From Prochlorococcus sp. AG-402-G06 (GTDB lineage Bacteria > Cyanobacteriota > Cyanobacteriia > PCC-6307 > Cyanobiaceae): a stretch of 64,000 bases of DNA. The stretch lies in the NCBI GenBank assembly GCA_003277985.1, contig QCHR01000001.1, positions 62,001 through 126,000 on the forward strand. Reading direction: 5' to 3'. Made by a program: the position numbers and the translations under genes. This document shows positions 32,430 through 42,608 of this stretch, piece after piece. The notes under the pieces were generated by a model. It saw only the letters and a list, made by a program, of their open reading frames with translations, was not told the origin of the DNA and searched no databases. Position 1 is the first letter of the stretch. Every line of letters begins with the position of its first letter.

Positions 32430-33223
32430 GCAATTACCCTTTCATCCGTATTGTTTTTAAAAGAGTTGGTTTCTCTCGCTTGAGTTATTAATGGTTGAAT
32501 TTCACTTATTTTGTCCCCAGTTGGCAATTCCAAGCAATAACCCGCACCATAAACAGTTTTAATGAATCTTGGTTTTCTTGGATCAGGTTCAAGCTTGGTT
32601 CTCAAATGTCTTACATGCACTCGTATAGTTTCTATATCATCGTCAGGCTCATAACCCCACACCTCTTTGAGAATTAAAGAGGGTGCAACTGTCTGACCAT
32701 GCCTTTGCATCAAACAATGGAGTAGTTCAAATTCCAAGTGAGTCAATCGAACAGGAGATTCGAACCATATTGCCTCAAATCTTTCAGGAACAAGAGTAAG
32801 TGGGCCATAATTGAGTATTTCTTGCTGATTATTACTTCCTAATGGAGCACGGTTACTTCTTCTCAACAAAGCCTTGATCCTGACTTGAAGTTCTTCCAAG
32901 TCAAAAGGTTTTGTTATGTAATCGTCTGCACCGGAGTTAAAACCTGTGACTTTATCTTTGATACCACCCAAAGCAGTGATCATTAGAATAGGTATTGCTG
33001 CTGTTCTCTCATCTCTTCTTAAGCGTTGACAGAGAGTTAAACCGTCAACCTTAGGAAGCATTAAATCCAGAAGAATCAGATCAGGAGCATATTGCAAAGC
33101 AAGCGCTTGGCCCTTGATCCCATCTTCAGCTTTTTGGACATCAAAACCAGTGTGCTCTAGATGCCCTGCAACCAGATCCCTCATGTCTTGGTCGTCTTCA
33201 ATAAGTAAAATGCAAGGCTTCAT
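32426..33223 (-). CDS. rpaA: OmpR-type response regulator RpaA
   Basis: [126 protein letters not shown]. Confidence 0.9.
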   Translation of the reverse strand: MKPCILLIEDDQDMRDLVAGHLEHTGFDVQKAEDGIKGQALALQYAPDLILLDLMLPKVDGLTLCQRLRRDERTAAIPILMITALGGIKDKVTGFNSGADDYITKPFDLEELQVRIKALLRRSNRAPLGSNNQQEILNYGPLTLVPERFEAIWFESPVRLTHLEFELLHCLMQRHGQTVAPSLILKEVWGYEPDDDIETIRVHVRHLRTKLEPDPRKPRFIKTVYGAGYCLELPTGDKISEIQPLITQARETNSFKNNTDERVIA

Positions 33224-33599
33224 TAATAATTGCCAAAGTTAAAAAAGTACCCGCCTCAGCGATTACTAAAGATTCATATGATTCTCTCAAAATTTTGTTT
33301 TTATTGCAGAATTCAAAAAAATTGGTTTTCCAAAGCATAATCGACAAGATCGATTGTCATAACTGAATTTTTTCCTCTAAAAATGCAAGAAGAAGCCGGA
33401 CTGTCTTTAGAAAGTCTTCCGATTCGAGGGCTCTACTGTTAAGGAATTCTCAAAACTTGAATAAAAAACGTTCATAAAAAAATTAAGAGATTTGTTTTTT
33501 TCTTACAAATAAAGAAATATTTTTAGGAACTCAATTGTAAAAAAATTGAATTTAATGGGTAAAACAAATTTGCATATGTTTTTAAACTCACCGGAGGAG

Positions 33600-34090
33600 C
33601 CATGAGTTGAGCTCTCAGAAGTAATTGCGAGTCAAAGTCATTGAGATTAAGCGCTATTGATTTTCGGCAATCAATTTCAGCATCACGTATTTTTCCTAGA
33701 TCTTTTAAGACTGCTCAAAGGTTTAGATGAGCCTGAAAAAATCCGGATTAAGTTCCATGGCTTCGCGGAGGGGTTGTTTTGCTTCTTGTGGCTTATTTTT
33801 ACCCAATTAGGATTGTTCCTAGAAGGAAATGAGAATTAAAGAGATTGGGGATAAGTTCTATGAATTTAAGGCACGCAATTTCAGCCTCTTTTGTCTTTAC
33901 TAGTTGAACATAACCATTGGCAATGATTTACCAAAGCAGTAGCTAATAGAGAGTCTAATTAATTGGCTTTTATAAAAATTGATAATAATTGTTTTTGTTA
34001 CCAGTATTGAGTTCAATACTTTCAAGAATAGTTAATTCTGAAGCACAATAACTATATATTTAAAGAGCTTTTGAATAAAATTTTTTAACA
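33600..34090 (-). pseudogene. degenerate TPR-repeat protein gene
   Basis: Minus-strand translation gives broken TPR units across frames: KTKEAEIACLKFIELIPNLFNSHFLLGTIL / KNKPQEAKQPLREAMELNPDFF / QAHLNL*AVLKDLGKIRDAEIDCRKSIALN; more degraded fragment SELTILESIELNTGN near 34010-34050. Boundaries approximate. Confidence 0.82.
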
Positions 34091-34216
34091 GTTTTCAAAT
34101 CTCCAATAGATTGAATTTTTCGTTAAAAACAAATAAAAAGCTAATAATTGCCTTTTATTTCTAAGTATTCTGAAAATTGTTTTTACTAAGAAAATATAAG
34201 AGCCTAGTCAAGACAA

Positions 34217-34238
34217 GAAGCTCCCTTCTGGGGGCTCT
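34217..34238 (-). terminator. GC-rich imperfect hairpin 3' of tRNA-Asn, possible terminator or processing element
   Basis: Sequence agaagctcccttctgggggctct forms an imperfect stem about 30 nt downstream of the tRNA; lacks a strong U-tract. Confidence 0.3.
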
Positions 34239-34264
34239 GGGACGTCTCTGATTTTGAGAGAAAA

Positions 34265-34336
34265 CTCCCCGGGCGGGATTCGAACCTGCGACCAATCGGT
34301 TAACAGCCGATCGCTCTACCGCTGAGCTACCGAGGA
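34265..34336 (-). tRNA. trnN: tRNA-Asn (anticodon GUU)
   Basis: Reverse complement TCCTCGGTAGCTCAGCGGTAGAGCGATCGGCTGTTAACCGATTGGTCGCAGGTTCGAATCCCGCCCGGGGAG folds as cloverleaf; loop CTGTTAA; 7-bp acceptor stem, one G-U. Confidence 0.97.
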
Positions 34337-34372
34337 TTGCAACAATAGACATTAAGAACTTACCCTTGCCAG

Positions 34373-35056
34373 CTACCTAAGGGCAAGTGATTTTAATTCT
34401 TGGAACACTTTTGAACCAGATTTCCACTTGCTAATTCCTCTATTTTTAACTATTGCCGCTCCATCACAAAAAAATAATTCTTCCAAACGATGAGTAACCC
34501 ATATTGCTGTGATTGGATTAGCTGAGGAACTTGTCAATTTTTTCACAACATTCAAAACTGAATTTTGACTATGAGGATCCAATAGCGCTGTAGGCTCATC
34601 AAGTAAAAGTAAATTTGAATTGCTAACAATAGCTCCAGCAAGAGCTAATCGCTGCTTTTGGCCTCCACTTAAAGTATGAATGGGTCTATCCAACATTTCC
34701 CCTAAATCGACTTTTTCAAGAGCTGATTGAATCAAATATAATAAATCGCTCTGTGGAATGTTTTTTGGAACACTAAGCATCAACTCACTTTTACATGTTG
34801 GCATAAGCAATTGATGATCTGGGTTTTGATAAACCATTGACGGCCTCAGTGAACAGAAAATTTGTCCACTGTTAGGGCGAATCACTCCACTGATTAATCG
34901 AAACAAGGTACTTTTACCACTTCCATTTTCACCCACTAGCATCCACAACCCAGGTTTTACAATTGAAAAAGAACAGTGATCAATAACATTGACTCCATTA
35001 GGCCAAGAAAAAGAAACTTTATCGAATTCCAAAAAGCCATACCCAGTTGATTTCAA
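34373..35056 (-). CDS. ABC transporter ATP-binding protein (CbiO-like)
   Basis: Walker A GENGSGKST, signature LSGGQKQRLALAGA, Walker B LLLLDEPTALLDP. Confidence 0.92.
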   Translation of the reverse strand: MKSTGYGFLEFDKVSFSWPNGVNVIDHCSFSIVKPGLWMLVGENGSGKSTLFRLISGVIRPNSGQIFCSLRPSMVYQNPDHQLLMPTCKSELMLSVPKNIPQSDLLYLIQSALEKVDLGEMLDRPIHTLSGGQKQRLALAGAIVSNSNLLLLDEPTALLDPHSQNSVLNVVKKLTSSSANPITAIWVTHRLEELFFCDGAAIVKNRGISKWKSGSKVFQELKSLALR

Positions 35057-35080
35057 AGTTCAATCTCTCCTAATTTCTTA

Positions 35081-35341
35081 TTAATCCTGAAGTGAGAATC
35101 CAGGCCTTTTACTTGTGCTACTACTGGTTTTTTCATAAATTTGTACTGCTGTAATTTCACTAACAAGAACAGTAATTCTTTTATCTTCGACTTTTTCACA
35201 GGTCAACTCTAAAAGCCTTTGATTACCTTTTTGCATAGAATCTACAAGTTCAGAGTAAAGCTTTTGAGCCTCTACATGCTCTTTTCTCTGAACTACCAGA
35301 GGCATAGGACTTAATTTAATAGTAAGCTCGATACAATACAC
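35081..35341 (-). CDS. conserved cyanobacterial/plastid-type UPF0367-like protein
   Basis: MYCIELTIKLSPMPLVVQRKE...LLELTCEKVEDKRITVLVSEITAVQIYEKTS...KRPGFS matches remembered UPF0367 pattern. Confidence 0.8.
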   Translation of the reverse strand: MYCIELTIKLSPMPLVVQRKEHVEAQKLYSELVDSMQKGNQRLLELTCEKVEDKRITVLVSEITAVQIYEKTSSSTSKRPGFSLQD

Positions 35342-35425
35342 TTTTTTTAGAAAACACTTATAACAAGATAATTCTTACAAAGAAAAGCCGAAGAAGTGAA
35401 AAATATGTTAATAATAATATTTTAT

Positions 35426-36997
35426 TTAATCATTACATGTATAAAGATCCCAATCATTAGTTTTCTTAATTGCATTGCATTTGATTTGATTTTTTTCGTC
35501 AAAAATTTTGATTTGTTTTTGTGAATACCAATTTAAACTTGGTCGTTCAAAACTATTTTTAATATAAATTTGTTGATTAGGGAAATTAGTTATAAATTCA
35601 GCTAAAGGCCTTACATCCCAATTTTCATTTATTTCCCATAACCAAAATTTAGAGCTCACAAAAAAGAATAAACCAATTATACTTCCAAAAATTATTCCAA
35701 TAAAACCATATTTTCTAATGTTCTTTCTTGAATTAGATAATAATAATCCCCCAATAAACCAAGCCAAACTAATAGAGAAGATTGCTCCAAAGTAACCTTC
35801 TTCAAAGTTGATAATATTTAATTTAACTAATAAAGAAAATGCAAATAAGCATAATCCAATGAAAGATAATCCATAAGGAATTTTTGTTAATATTTTTCTA
35901 CCGAAAATATAATTATTCTCTTTTCTTTGAATTAACCAAGATACTGGCGGTCCACATATTAAAGCAAAAGGCAACCAAAATGGATGGATATACCATGGAA
36001 GTTGCATTTTCAGAGGTAAAATACTTCCTGCAATAATTATTTGAGAACTAAAAGCCCAAACGCCCCAACGAGTATTAAGACTAAAGCATGCCCACAAAAA
36101 ACCAATAGGCCAAACAAGAATCCAAGGCCACCCACCTTCAAATATTTCAATTATTGGTACCAGAACTCCTAGCTCACTACCTGAGCCTTTTTCAAATAAA
36201 ACTCTTCCTGCTCCATCGCCCCACCATAACCAAAAAGCTCCTGAACCATATGAAATGATGTTCCATACGTGCCAAGCAAAACCTGGAATTAGCCCATAAA
36301 AGAACCAAGGCCATGAAAGATTATTAAAATATTTTTTTGATTTATATTCCCAAATCAAAGGAACTAAAGAAGCAAATAGTGCAGGAATAATTACAGGAGC
36401 TTTAAGTAAAAGCAAAAAACTACATGAAAATCCAGCTCCTATCAAATTAAATTTAGAGGACCTATTATTTTTTATTGATGATAAGCAAAACCATAAAAGT
36501 GCAATAGCACTAAGCTGGGTTCCATCCAACATTGCCATTCTGCCATATCTAATAATTGGCAATAAAGTCAATAAAATTGCAGATGTAGCAATACATGCTA
36601 TTCGATCTTTAGGGCGCAAATTCCACTGAATCAGACCACCCAGTGGAACAACAAAAGTAGATAAAAGTGCTGGAAAAAATCTTATGCAAAACTCAGAGGG
36701 TAAAAAATCTAAACTGTTTTGAAAATTTCTACTAATCCCAATCGCAAAAGATATTATCCAATGCAATCCAGGGGGTTTATTCAAATAGGGCTTATCCCAG
36801 ATAGAAGGAAGCAAGCGTTCTAGTCCACTCTTTTGGTTTAATTCCAATGCAACTCTTGCAACAGTTGCTTCATCAAAATCTCTTAAAGGCAAATTCCCCA
36901 GAGAGACAAATGCAATTCCACAAGCTATGGTCCAAAAAAGAAAAACCCATAAAATTGGAGGCCTACAGTTGTGGGAAATGCTCTCGGTCAATATCAA
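35426..36997 (-). CDS. ArnT/PMT-type membrane glycosyltransferase
   Basis: Multi-TM with RDFDEATVARVA... and WDKPYLNKPPGLHW, typical of the GT-C ArnT-like family. Confidence 0.85.
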   Translation of the reverse strand: MILTESISHNCRPPILWVFLFWTIACGIAFVSLGNLPLRDFDEATVARVALELNQKSGLERLLPSIWDKPYLNKPPGLHWIISFAIGISRNFQNSLDFLPSEFCIRFFPALLSTFVVPLGGLIQWNLRPKDRIACIATSAILLTLLPIIRYGRMAMLDGTQLSAIALLWFCLSSIKNNRSSKFNLIGAGFSCSFLLLLKAPVIIPALFASLVPLIWEYKSKKYFNNLSWPWFFYGLIPGFAWHVWNIISYGSGAFWLWWGDGAGRVLFEKGSGSELGVLVPIIEIFEGGWPWILVWPIGFLWACFSLNTRWGVWAFSSQIIIAGSILPLKMQLPWYIHPFWLPFALICGPPVSWLIQRKENNYIFGRKILTKIPYGLSFIGLCLFAFSLLVKLNIINFEEGYFGAIFSISLAWFIGGLLLSNSRKNIRKYGFIGIIFGSIIGLFFFVSSKFWLWEINENWDVRPLAEFITNFPNQQIYIKNSFERPSLNWYSQKQIKIFDEKNQIKCNAIKKTNDWDLYTCND

Positions 36998-37083
36998 AAA
37001 ATTATTCCATCTATTTATATCTCTAAAAGGCCAATAAAGCTTTTTAATAATAAATTTTCAATCATTATTAAAAAAGAATTTAA

Positions 37084-38103
37084 TTGTTAAATAACTTTTG
37101 CCTCGACCCTGATTCAAGTTTTTTAAATAAGATCATGCCAATTGCTAATGACATAACATCTTTAGTTGGCCAAACACCCTTGGTCAAACTGAATCGATTA
37201 CCTAATGAATTTAACTGTAAGGCACAAATTATAGCTAAATTAGAAAGTTTCAACCCGACAGCATCTGTAAAAGACCGAATAGCTGGCGCAATGGTGAAAT
37301 CAGCGGAAAAAGAGGGCACCATCAAACCTGGACATACTGTTCTTATTGAACCAACTAGCGGAAACACCGGAATTGCATTGGCCATGGTTGCGGCAGCAAA
37401 AGGTTATCGGTTGATACTTACAATGCCTGACACAATGAGTACTGAGCGGCGCTCAATGTTAAGAGCATTTGGAGCAGAGCTTCAACTAACTCCTGGTAAA
37501 GAGGGAATCCAAGGCTCTATTCAGCTAGCGAGGGAGTTGGTAGCTTCTATCCCTAATGCATATTTACTTCAGCAATTCGATAATTCATCCAATCCTGAAA
37601 TTCATGAAAAAACTACCGCTGAAGAAATTTGGGAAGATTGCGAAGGGCGACTTGATGCATTAATTGCTGGAGTAGGCACAGGTGGAACAATCACAGGTTG
37701 TGCAAGATTTTTAAAACAAAAAAATCCAAACATTAAAGTTTTTGCGGTAGAACCCTTATCAAGCCCTGTTCTCTCAGGAGGGGAGCCTGGATCTCATGCG
37801 ATACAAGGCATTGGTGCTGGTTTCATCCCTAATGTATTAGAGATGAATCAAATTGATGAAGTCATAAAAATCAGTGATGATGAAGCCATGGACATAGGGA
37901 GAAGACTTGCCAAAGAAGAGGGATTGCTAAGTGGTGTTAGCAGTGGTGCTGCAGTAGCCGCTGCTTTAAAAGTAGGAAATCAAGCTGAGTTTGCGAATAA
38001 ACGCTTGGTTGTTATCTTGCCTAGTTTTGGTGAAAGATATCTCTCAACAAGTATGTTTACTTCCATCCCCGCAAAGCCAGTAAAAGGGAATGAGTATCTC
38101 TAA
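37084..38103 (+). CDS. cysK: cysteine synthase (O-acetylserine sulfhydrylase)
   Basis: GQTPLVKLNRL, NPTASVKDRIAGAMV, EPTSGNTGIALAMVAAAKGY, GVGTGGTITG; likely true start ATG at 37135. Confidence 0.95.
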   Translation: MLNNFCLDPDSSFLNKIMPIANDITSLVGQTPLVKLNRLPNEFNCKAQIIAKLESFNPTASVKDRIAGAMVKSAEKEGTIKPGHTVLIEPTSGNTGIALAMVAAAKGYRLILTMPDTMSTERRSMLRAFGAELQLTPGKEGIQGSIQLARELVASIPNAYLLQQFDNSSNPEIHEKTTAEEIWEDCEGRLDALIAGVGTGGTITGCARFLKQKNPNIKVFAVEPLSSPVLSGGEPGSHAIQGIGAGFIPNVLEMNQIDEVIKISDDEAMDIGRRLAKEEGLLSGVSSGAAVAAALKVGNQAEFANKRLVVILPSFGERYLSTSMFTSIPAKPVKGNEYL

Positions 38104-38123
38104 AAAGAAATAATCCTTCAACA

Positions 38124-38774
38124 ATGAGCAAAGACCCATATCAAATATTGAAAGTTCATCCCAGCGCAAAACTAGAAGAGATTAAACAAGCATATAGAAA
38201 ACTTGTAAAAATACACCACCCAGACAAAGGAGGAGATTCAGCAGTAATGCTCGAAGTAAACTCAGCATGGGAAATATTAAAGAAAACACATAAAGATCTG
38301 AATATAAATAAAATTAATAACTCAAAAGTTTTCAATCAGAATGAATACAAAAGAGAAACCAATAATTACTCTAAATCTGAAGATATAAAAAAATGGTTTC
38401 AGAATATATACCTCCCTATTGATAAATTATTAGGGCAAATAATTAATCCTTTAGGTTCAAAAATAAGAGATTTATCAGCTGATCCTTATGATCAAATATT
38501 AATGGATTCTTTCTGCCTATATCTTGAGCAAAGTAAAAATAAAATAACTAAGATTAAAAAAATTTATACATCTTTTGCATGTCCCTCAATCATAAGGGAT
38601 TTTAGCTTAGATCTATATCATTGCCTATCACATGTTGAGGATGGTATCAATGAATTAGAACGCTACACAATGGGTTATGTAGACGATTATCTTTATGACG
38701 GAAAGGCAATGATTGGTCTTGCTAAGAAAAAAAGAAAATTTTTACAAAGCAATAAAAAAGAATGGCTTAACTGA
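38124..38774 (+). CDS. DnaJ-domain protein (type III)
   Basis: DPYQILKVHPSAKLEEIKQAYRKLVKIHHPDKGG with HPD motif; no zinc-finger domain. Confidence 0.9.
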   Translation: MSKDPYQILKVHPSAKLEEIKQAYRKLVKIHHPDKGGDSAVMLEVNSAWEILKKTHKDLNINKINNSKVFNQNEYKRETNNYSKSEDIKKWFQNIYLPIDKLLGQIINPLGSKIRDLSADPYDQILMDSFCLYLEQSKNKITKIKKIYTSFACPSIIRDFSLDLYHCLSHVEDGINELERYTMGYVDDYLYDGKAMIGLAKKKRKFLQSNKKEWLN

Positions 38775-38792
38775 TAGTTTAAATTACATGCA

Positions 38793-39056
38793 TTAATATG
38801 ACACTATATGATCAGAACTTATCCAAACATCAGGGACTGGTCTTCTCCATCTAACTTGACAATAATCACCTTTAATCAATAATACCTCTCCTGGCCCTTG
38901 AAAAATATAATCTGGTAGATTAGTATCGCTTGCTTTAGATTCTAAGCTATTAGAATATTTTTCACGATCAACTTTTACAAGATCTCCTTTTCTTAATTTC
39001 TTTTGTATCTTTGGAGGTGATTGTGAATCATCTACTTTTCCGGTTTGTTCAGACAT
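38793..39056 (-). CDS. ndhO: NAD(P)H-quinone oxidoreductase subunit O
   Basis: LRKGDLVKVDREKYSNSLESKASDTNLPDYIFQGPGEVLLIKGDYCQVRWRRPVPDVWISSDHI matches NdhO. Confidence 0.9.
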   Translation of the reverse strand: MSEQTGKVDDSQSPPKIQKKLRKGDLVKVDREKYSNSLESKASDTNLPDYIFQGPGEVLLIKGDYCQVRWRRPVPDVWISSDHIVSY

Positions 39057-39245
39057 TTTAAATAATTAATAAAAAAGACTAAAGGCCTAATTCAAATATT
39101 CAAATGAAGAATAGCAGTTAAAACAAAATGATAAAAATCGTGTTATTAATCACTTGCAACTTCCATAACGCAAATATTCTTGATGGATTAAGACCATAAG
39201 TTCATCAAAATCCCTCTAAGCTAATCAAAGCTGACTAGAGAAATC

Positions 39246-40175
39246 ATGAAATTACTACTTACAGGATGTACTGGTTTTATAGGAAGAGAATTAATTCCTT
39301 TGCTCATCAAGGAAGGACATAGCCTCACAGTAATATCGAGACAATCTAAAGAAAAGCTTAAAACTATAGCTAATGATCCAAAAATCAATTTTATACGAAT
39401 GAATCCAGCCGAGTCTTCGTCTTGGAATAAAGAACAAATTCAAAACGCCCTTAAAAGCTGTGAGGGAGTTATCAATCTCGCTGGGGAACCTATTGCTGAA
39501 AAGAGATGGACTGACGATCACTGTAAAGAAATTACAAATAGTCGCATAGAGACAACAAAAAACTTGATCAAAAACCTAAGAAATCTTAAAAAATCTCCCA
39601 AAGTTCTTATAAATGCTTCGGCAATTGGCTTTTATGGCTCAAATCCTCAAACTGAATTCACTGAAGAAAATATTCACGGTGATGATTTCCTCGCGAATTT
39701 GTGCAAAGAATGGGAATCTATTGCAAAAAATAAGCCAAGAAGTACTAGAGTTTTAATTGTAAGAATTGGAATTGTATTAGCTAAAGATGGAGGAGCACTT
39801 GGGAAAATGCTTCCCATCTTTAGAGCCGGGCTTGGAGGCCCTATAGGAGATGGCAGACAATGGATGAGTTGGATACATAGAACAGATCTTTGTAATCTCA
39901 TCAATACAAGTATAAAAAATTCTTCTTGGTCAGGAGTGGTCAATGGTGTTGCGCCAAATCCTGTAAGAATGAATGAGTTCTCTAAGTCACTTGGAAAGAT
40001 TCTTGGCAGACCAAGCCTTCTAGCAGTTCCTGGACCAATTTTAAAGTTAATTTTAGGAGATGGAGCTCGTGTAGTCTTAGAAGGACAAAATGTGAAATCT
40101 CAACGATTAAATAAACTGAAATTTAACTTTAATTTTCCTACAATTAATGATGCTTTTAAAGCAATATTAACTTAA
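39246..40175 (+). CDS. TIGR01777-type NAD(P)-dependent epimerase
   Basis: LLTGCTGFIGRELIPLL, VINLAGEPIAEKRW, LINASAIGFYG, GDGRQWMSWIHRTDL. Confidence 0.92.
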   Translation: MKLLLTGCTGFIGRELIPLLIKEGHSLTVISRQSKEKLKTIANDPKINFIRMNPAESSSWNKEQIQNALKSCEGVINLAGEPIAEKRWTDDHCKEITNSRIETTKNLIKNLRNLKKSPKVLINASAIGFYGSNPQTEFTEENIHGDDFLANLCKEWESIAKNKPRSTRVLIVRIGIVLAKDGGALGKMLPIFRAGLGGPIGDGRQWMSWIHRTDLCNLINTSIKNSSWSGVVNGVAPNPVRMNEFSKSLGKILGRPSLLAVPGPILKLILGDGARVVLEGQNVKSQRLNKLKFNFNFPTINDAFKAILT

Positions 40176-40200
40176 GTTGTTTATCGAATCTGATAAGAAA

Positions 40201-40620
40201 TTAAAGGTCTAACCAACTTTTTATTTTAAGTAACGTCTTCCAATTAGGTTTTCGTAAAAGACCATCTTCAAATGATTCTTTTAATTCTTTTTCTAATTCA
40301 GGAAGAATAAGCATAGCTCTTTTTACATAATCAATGTGATCTCTAACACCTTTAGAATTAGTTTCTAATAATGCAAGACTCAAATTTATCCTTGACTGTG
40401 GATCTTGGCCATTAAGTTTCACTGCATACCTAGAAGATCGCAAAGCTTCCTGCGGCGAATCAGATAACAATTGCAACCAAGACAAGCATGTCCATGCAGC
40501 AGAATTATTTGGGGTAGTAGAAACTATTTTCTCAAAATCTTCAAGCAATTCCTCTGCTGGCGAACCAGCTTTATAGCGATTCAGGGCTTCTTCAAAAAGA
40601 CTTTCCTCTGATTGATCCAT
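40201..40620 (-). CDS. small TPR-like protein
   Basis: ORF 40201-40680; better start MDQSEESLFEEALNRYKAG at 40620, avoiding overlap with upstream gene; helical repeat pattern. Confidence 0.78.
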   Translation of the reverse strand: MDQSEESLFEEALNRYKAGSPAEELLEDFEKIVSTTPNNSAAWTCLSWLQLLSDSPQEALRSSRYAVKLNGQDPQSRINLSLALLETNSKGVRDHIDYVKRAMLILPELEKELKESFEDGLLRKPNWKTLLKIKSWLDL

Positions 40621-40649
40621 TGTTAATTTAAAAATTCTTTTAGTTAAAG

Positions 40650-41039
40650 TTAAACTGCAAAGGAACTTCCACAGCCACAAGTTTGTGATGCATTTGGATT
40701 AGTAAAGTTAAATCCTCCACCAATTAAATCTGTACTGAAATCTAACTGCATGCCATATATATATAAAAGACTCTTGGGATCACAAATCACTTTAAAAGAA
40801 CTGCTACCAACTGAATATTCATAAACTTCATCATCTTTTTGAATATCATCAGCAGACACAAAGTCCATTGTGTAACTCATACCACTGCATCCTCCAGACC
40901 GTACCCCTACTCTCAATAATTTACCTGAGCCTTGTTCTTTGCAAAGTCTAGACAACTGATCCAATGCTGGAGTGGTGATAAGTACTCCCTTGCCATCTTG
41001 AGCTTTATGAGTTTTAGGCGGTGCGTTTGATTCACTCAT
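40650..41039 (-). CDS. HesB/IscA/SufA-type iron-sulfur assembly protein
   Basis: GVRSGGCSGMSYTMDF and C-terminal CGCGSSF. Confidence 0.93.
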   Translation of the reverse strand: MSESNAPPKTHKAQDGKGVLITTPALDQLSRLCKEQGSGKLLRVGVRSGGCSGMSYTMDFVSADDIQKDDEVYEYSVGSSSFKVICDPKSLLYIYGMQLDFSTDLIGGGFNFTNPNASQTCGCGSSFAV

Positions 41040-41144
41040 TGTTTTTTCTGAACTTTAATAACACTCTATTAATTATATTCGATTTTAAAAGTTCCAAAAA
41101 AGAGTTTTTATTCATAGAGTTAGTGTATCCATCTAATTAAACGA

Positions 41145-42605
41145 GTGAAAATCGCAATAATAGGTGCAGGTTTAGCAGGCTTGACTGCTGCAGTTGACCT
41201 TGTTGATGAAGGGCATGAAGTCGACCTATATGAAGCAAAACCATTTATGGGAGGCAAAGTTGGAAGCTGGGAAGATTCCGATGGCAATCACATAGAGATG
41301 GGCTTGCATGTGTTCTTTTTCAACTATGCCAATCTTTTTGCCTTAATGAGAAAAGTAGGGGCGTTTGAAAATCTTTTACCAAAAGACCACACTCACCTTT
41401 TTGTTAACAAAGGCGGTGACATTAAATCACTCGATTTTCGATTTTTTGCAGGAGCTCCCTTTAACGGCTTAAAAGCCTTCTTCACTACACCTCAATTAAA
41501 TTGGATTGACAAACTCAGGAATGCTCTTGCGCTTGGAACAAGTCCAATTGTTAGAGGACTTGTTGACTACGAGGGTGCGATGAAGACAATAAGATCTCTA
41601 GATTCTATAAGCTTTCAACAATGGTTTCTTAACCATGGAGGAAGCCAAAATAGTATTGAAAGAATGTGGAATCCTATTGCATATGCACTGGGATTTATTG
41701 ATTGCGAAGCAATTTCAGCAAGATGCATGCTTACCATCTTTATGATGTTTGCTTCGAAAACAGAGGCATCAAAGCTCAACCTATTGAAGGGCTCACCCCA
41801 CAAATGGCTGACCAAGCCAATCCTCGATTACATTGAACAACGAGGAGGAAAACTTCACTTAGAGAATATTGTTAAAGAAATTCATTCAGAGGATTCCGAC
41901 CAGCCATGTGTGACTGGATTAACTCTTCAAACACCAGAAGGTGAACAAAAAATTCAAGCAGACAAATATTTAGCCGCTTGTGATGTATCTGGTATGAAAA
42001 GAATAATTCCTAGATCATGGAGACGTTTTAAAGAGTTTGACTCAATTTTCAAGCTTGATGCTGTCCCGGTCGCGACAGTCCAACTTAGATACGATGGCTG
42101 GGTAACAGAGATCAACAATGAACAAGCTCAAATAAACCTAAAAAGTCCATCTGGATTAGACAATTTGTTATACACAGCCGATGCTGATTTTAGTTGTTTT
42201 GCAGATTTAGCTTTATCAAGTCCAGTAGACTATAAAAAAGATGGTCAGGGCTCACTACTTCAATGTGTGTTAACCCCTGGAGATCCTTGGATAACAAAAT
42301 CTTCAGATGAAATTGTAAAACATACTGATCTACAGGTGAGGACGCTTTTCCCTTCTTCAAGGGGCTTGAAGCTTTTATGGAGCAATGTGGTCAAAGTTTC
42401 TCATTCTCTTTACAGGGAGGCGCCTGGAATGGATCCATATAGACCAGATCAAAAAACTTCTTTTAGTAATTTCTTCTTAGCAGGCAGTTATACAAAACAG
42501 GATTACATTGACTCTATGGAAGGGGCAACAATGAGCGGTCATCTTGCTGCTTCAGCAATACTCTCAAAGTCTGTTTCACTGGCAAAAAATTCTTCGGTTG
42601 CTTAA
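41145..42605 (+). CDS. zds: 9,9'-di-cis-zeta-carotene desaturase
   Basis: GTG start; [65 protein letters not shown]-terminal [23 protein letters not shown]. Confidence 0.96.
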   Translation: MKIAIIGAGLAGLTAAVDLVDEGHEVDLYEAKPFMGGKVGSWEDSDGNHIEMGLHVFFFNYANLFALMRKVGAFENLLPKDHTHLFVNKGGDIKSLDFRFFAGAPFNGLKAFFTTPQLNWIDKLRNALALGTSPIVRGLVDYEGAMKTIRSLDSISFQQWFLNHGGSQNSIERMWNPIAYALGFIDCEAISARCMLTIFMMFASKTEASKLNLLKGSPHKWLTKPILDYIEQRGGKLHLENIVKEIHSEDSDQPCVTGLTLQTPEGEQKIQADKYLAACDVSGMKRIIPRSWRRFKEFDSIFKLDAVPVATVQLRYDGWVTEINNEQAQINLKSPSGLDNLLYTADADFSCFADLALSSPVDYKKDGQGSLLQCVLTPGDPWITKSSDEIVKHTDLQVRTLFPSSRGLKLLWSNVVKVSHSLYREAPGMDPYRPDQKTSFSNFFLAGSYTKQDYIDSMEGATMSGHLAASAILSKSVSLAKNSSVA

Positions 42606-42608
42606 GAA

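Noticed and set aside
33657-33839. 60-aa + strand ORF in the rpaA-trnN gap
   Set aside because: It is antisense to the decayed TPR gene; the meaningful similarity is on the minus strand.
34161-34352. 63-aa ORF MSIVAILGSSAVERSAVNRLVAGSNPARGVFS...
   Set aside because: It is read through the tRNA-Asn gene (34265-34336, same strand); SNPARG-type peptides are a classic tRNA translation artefact.
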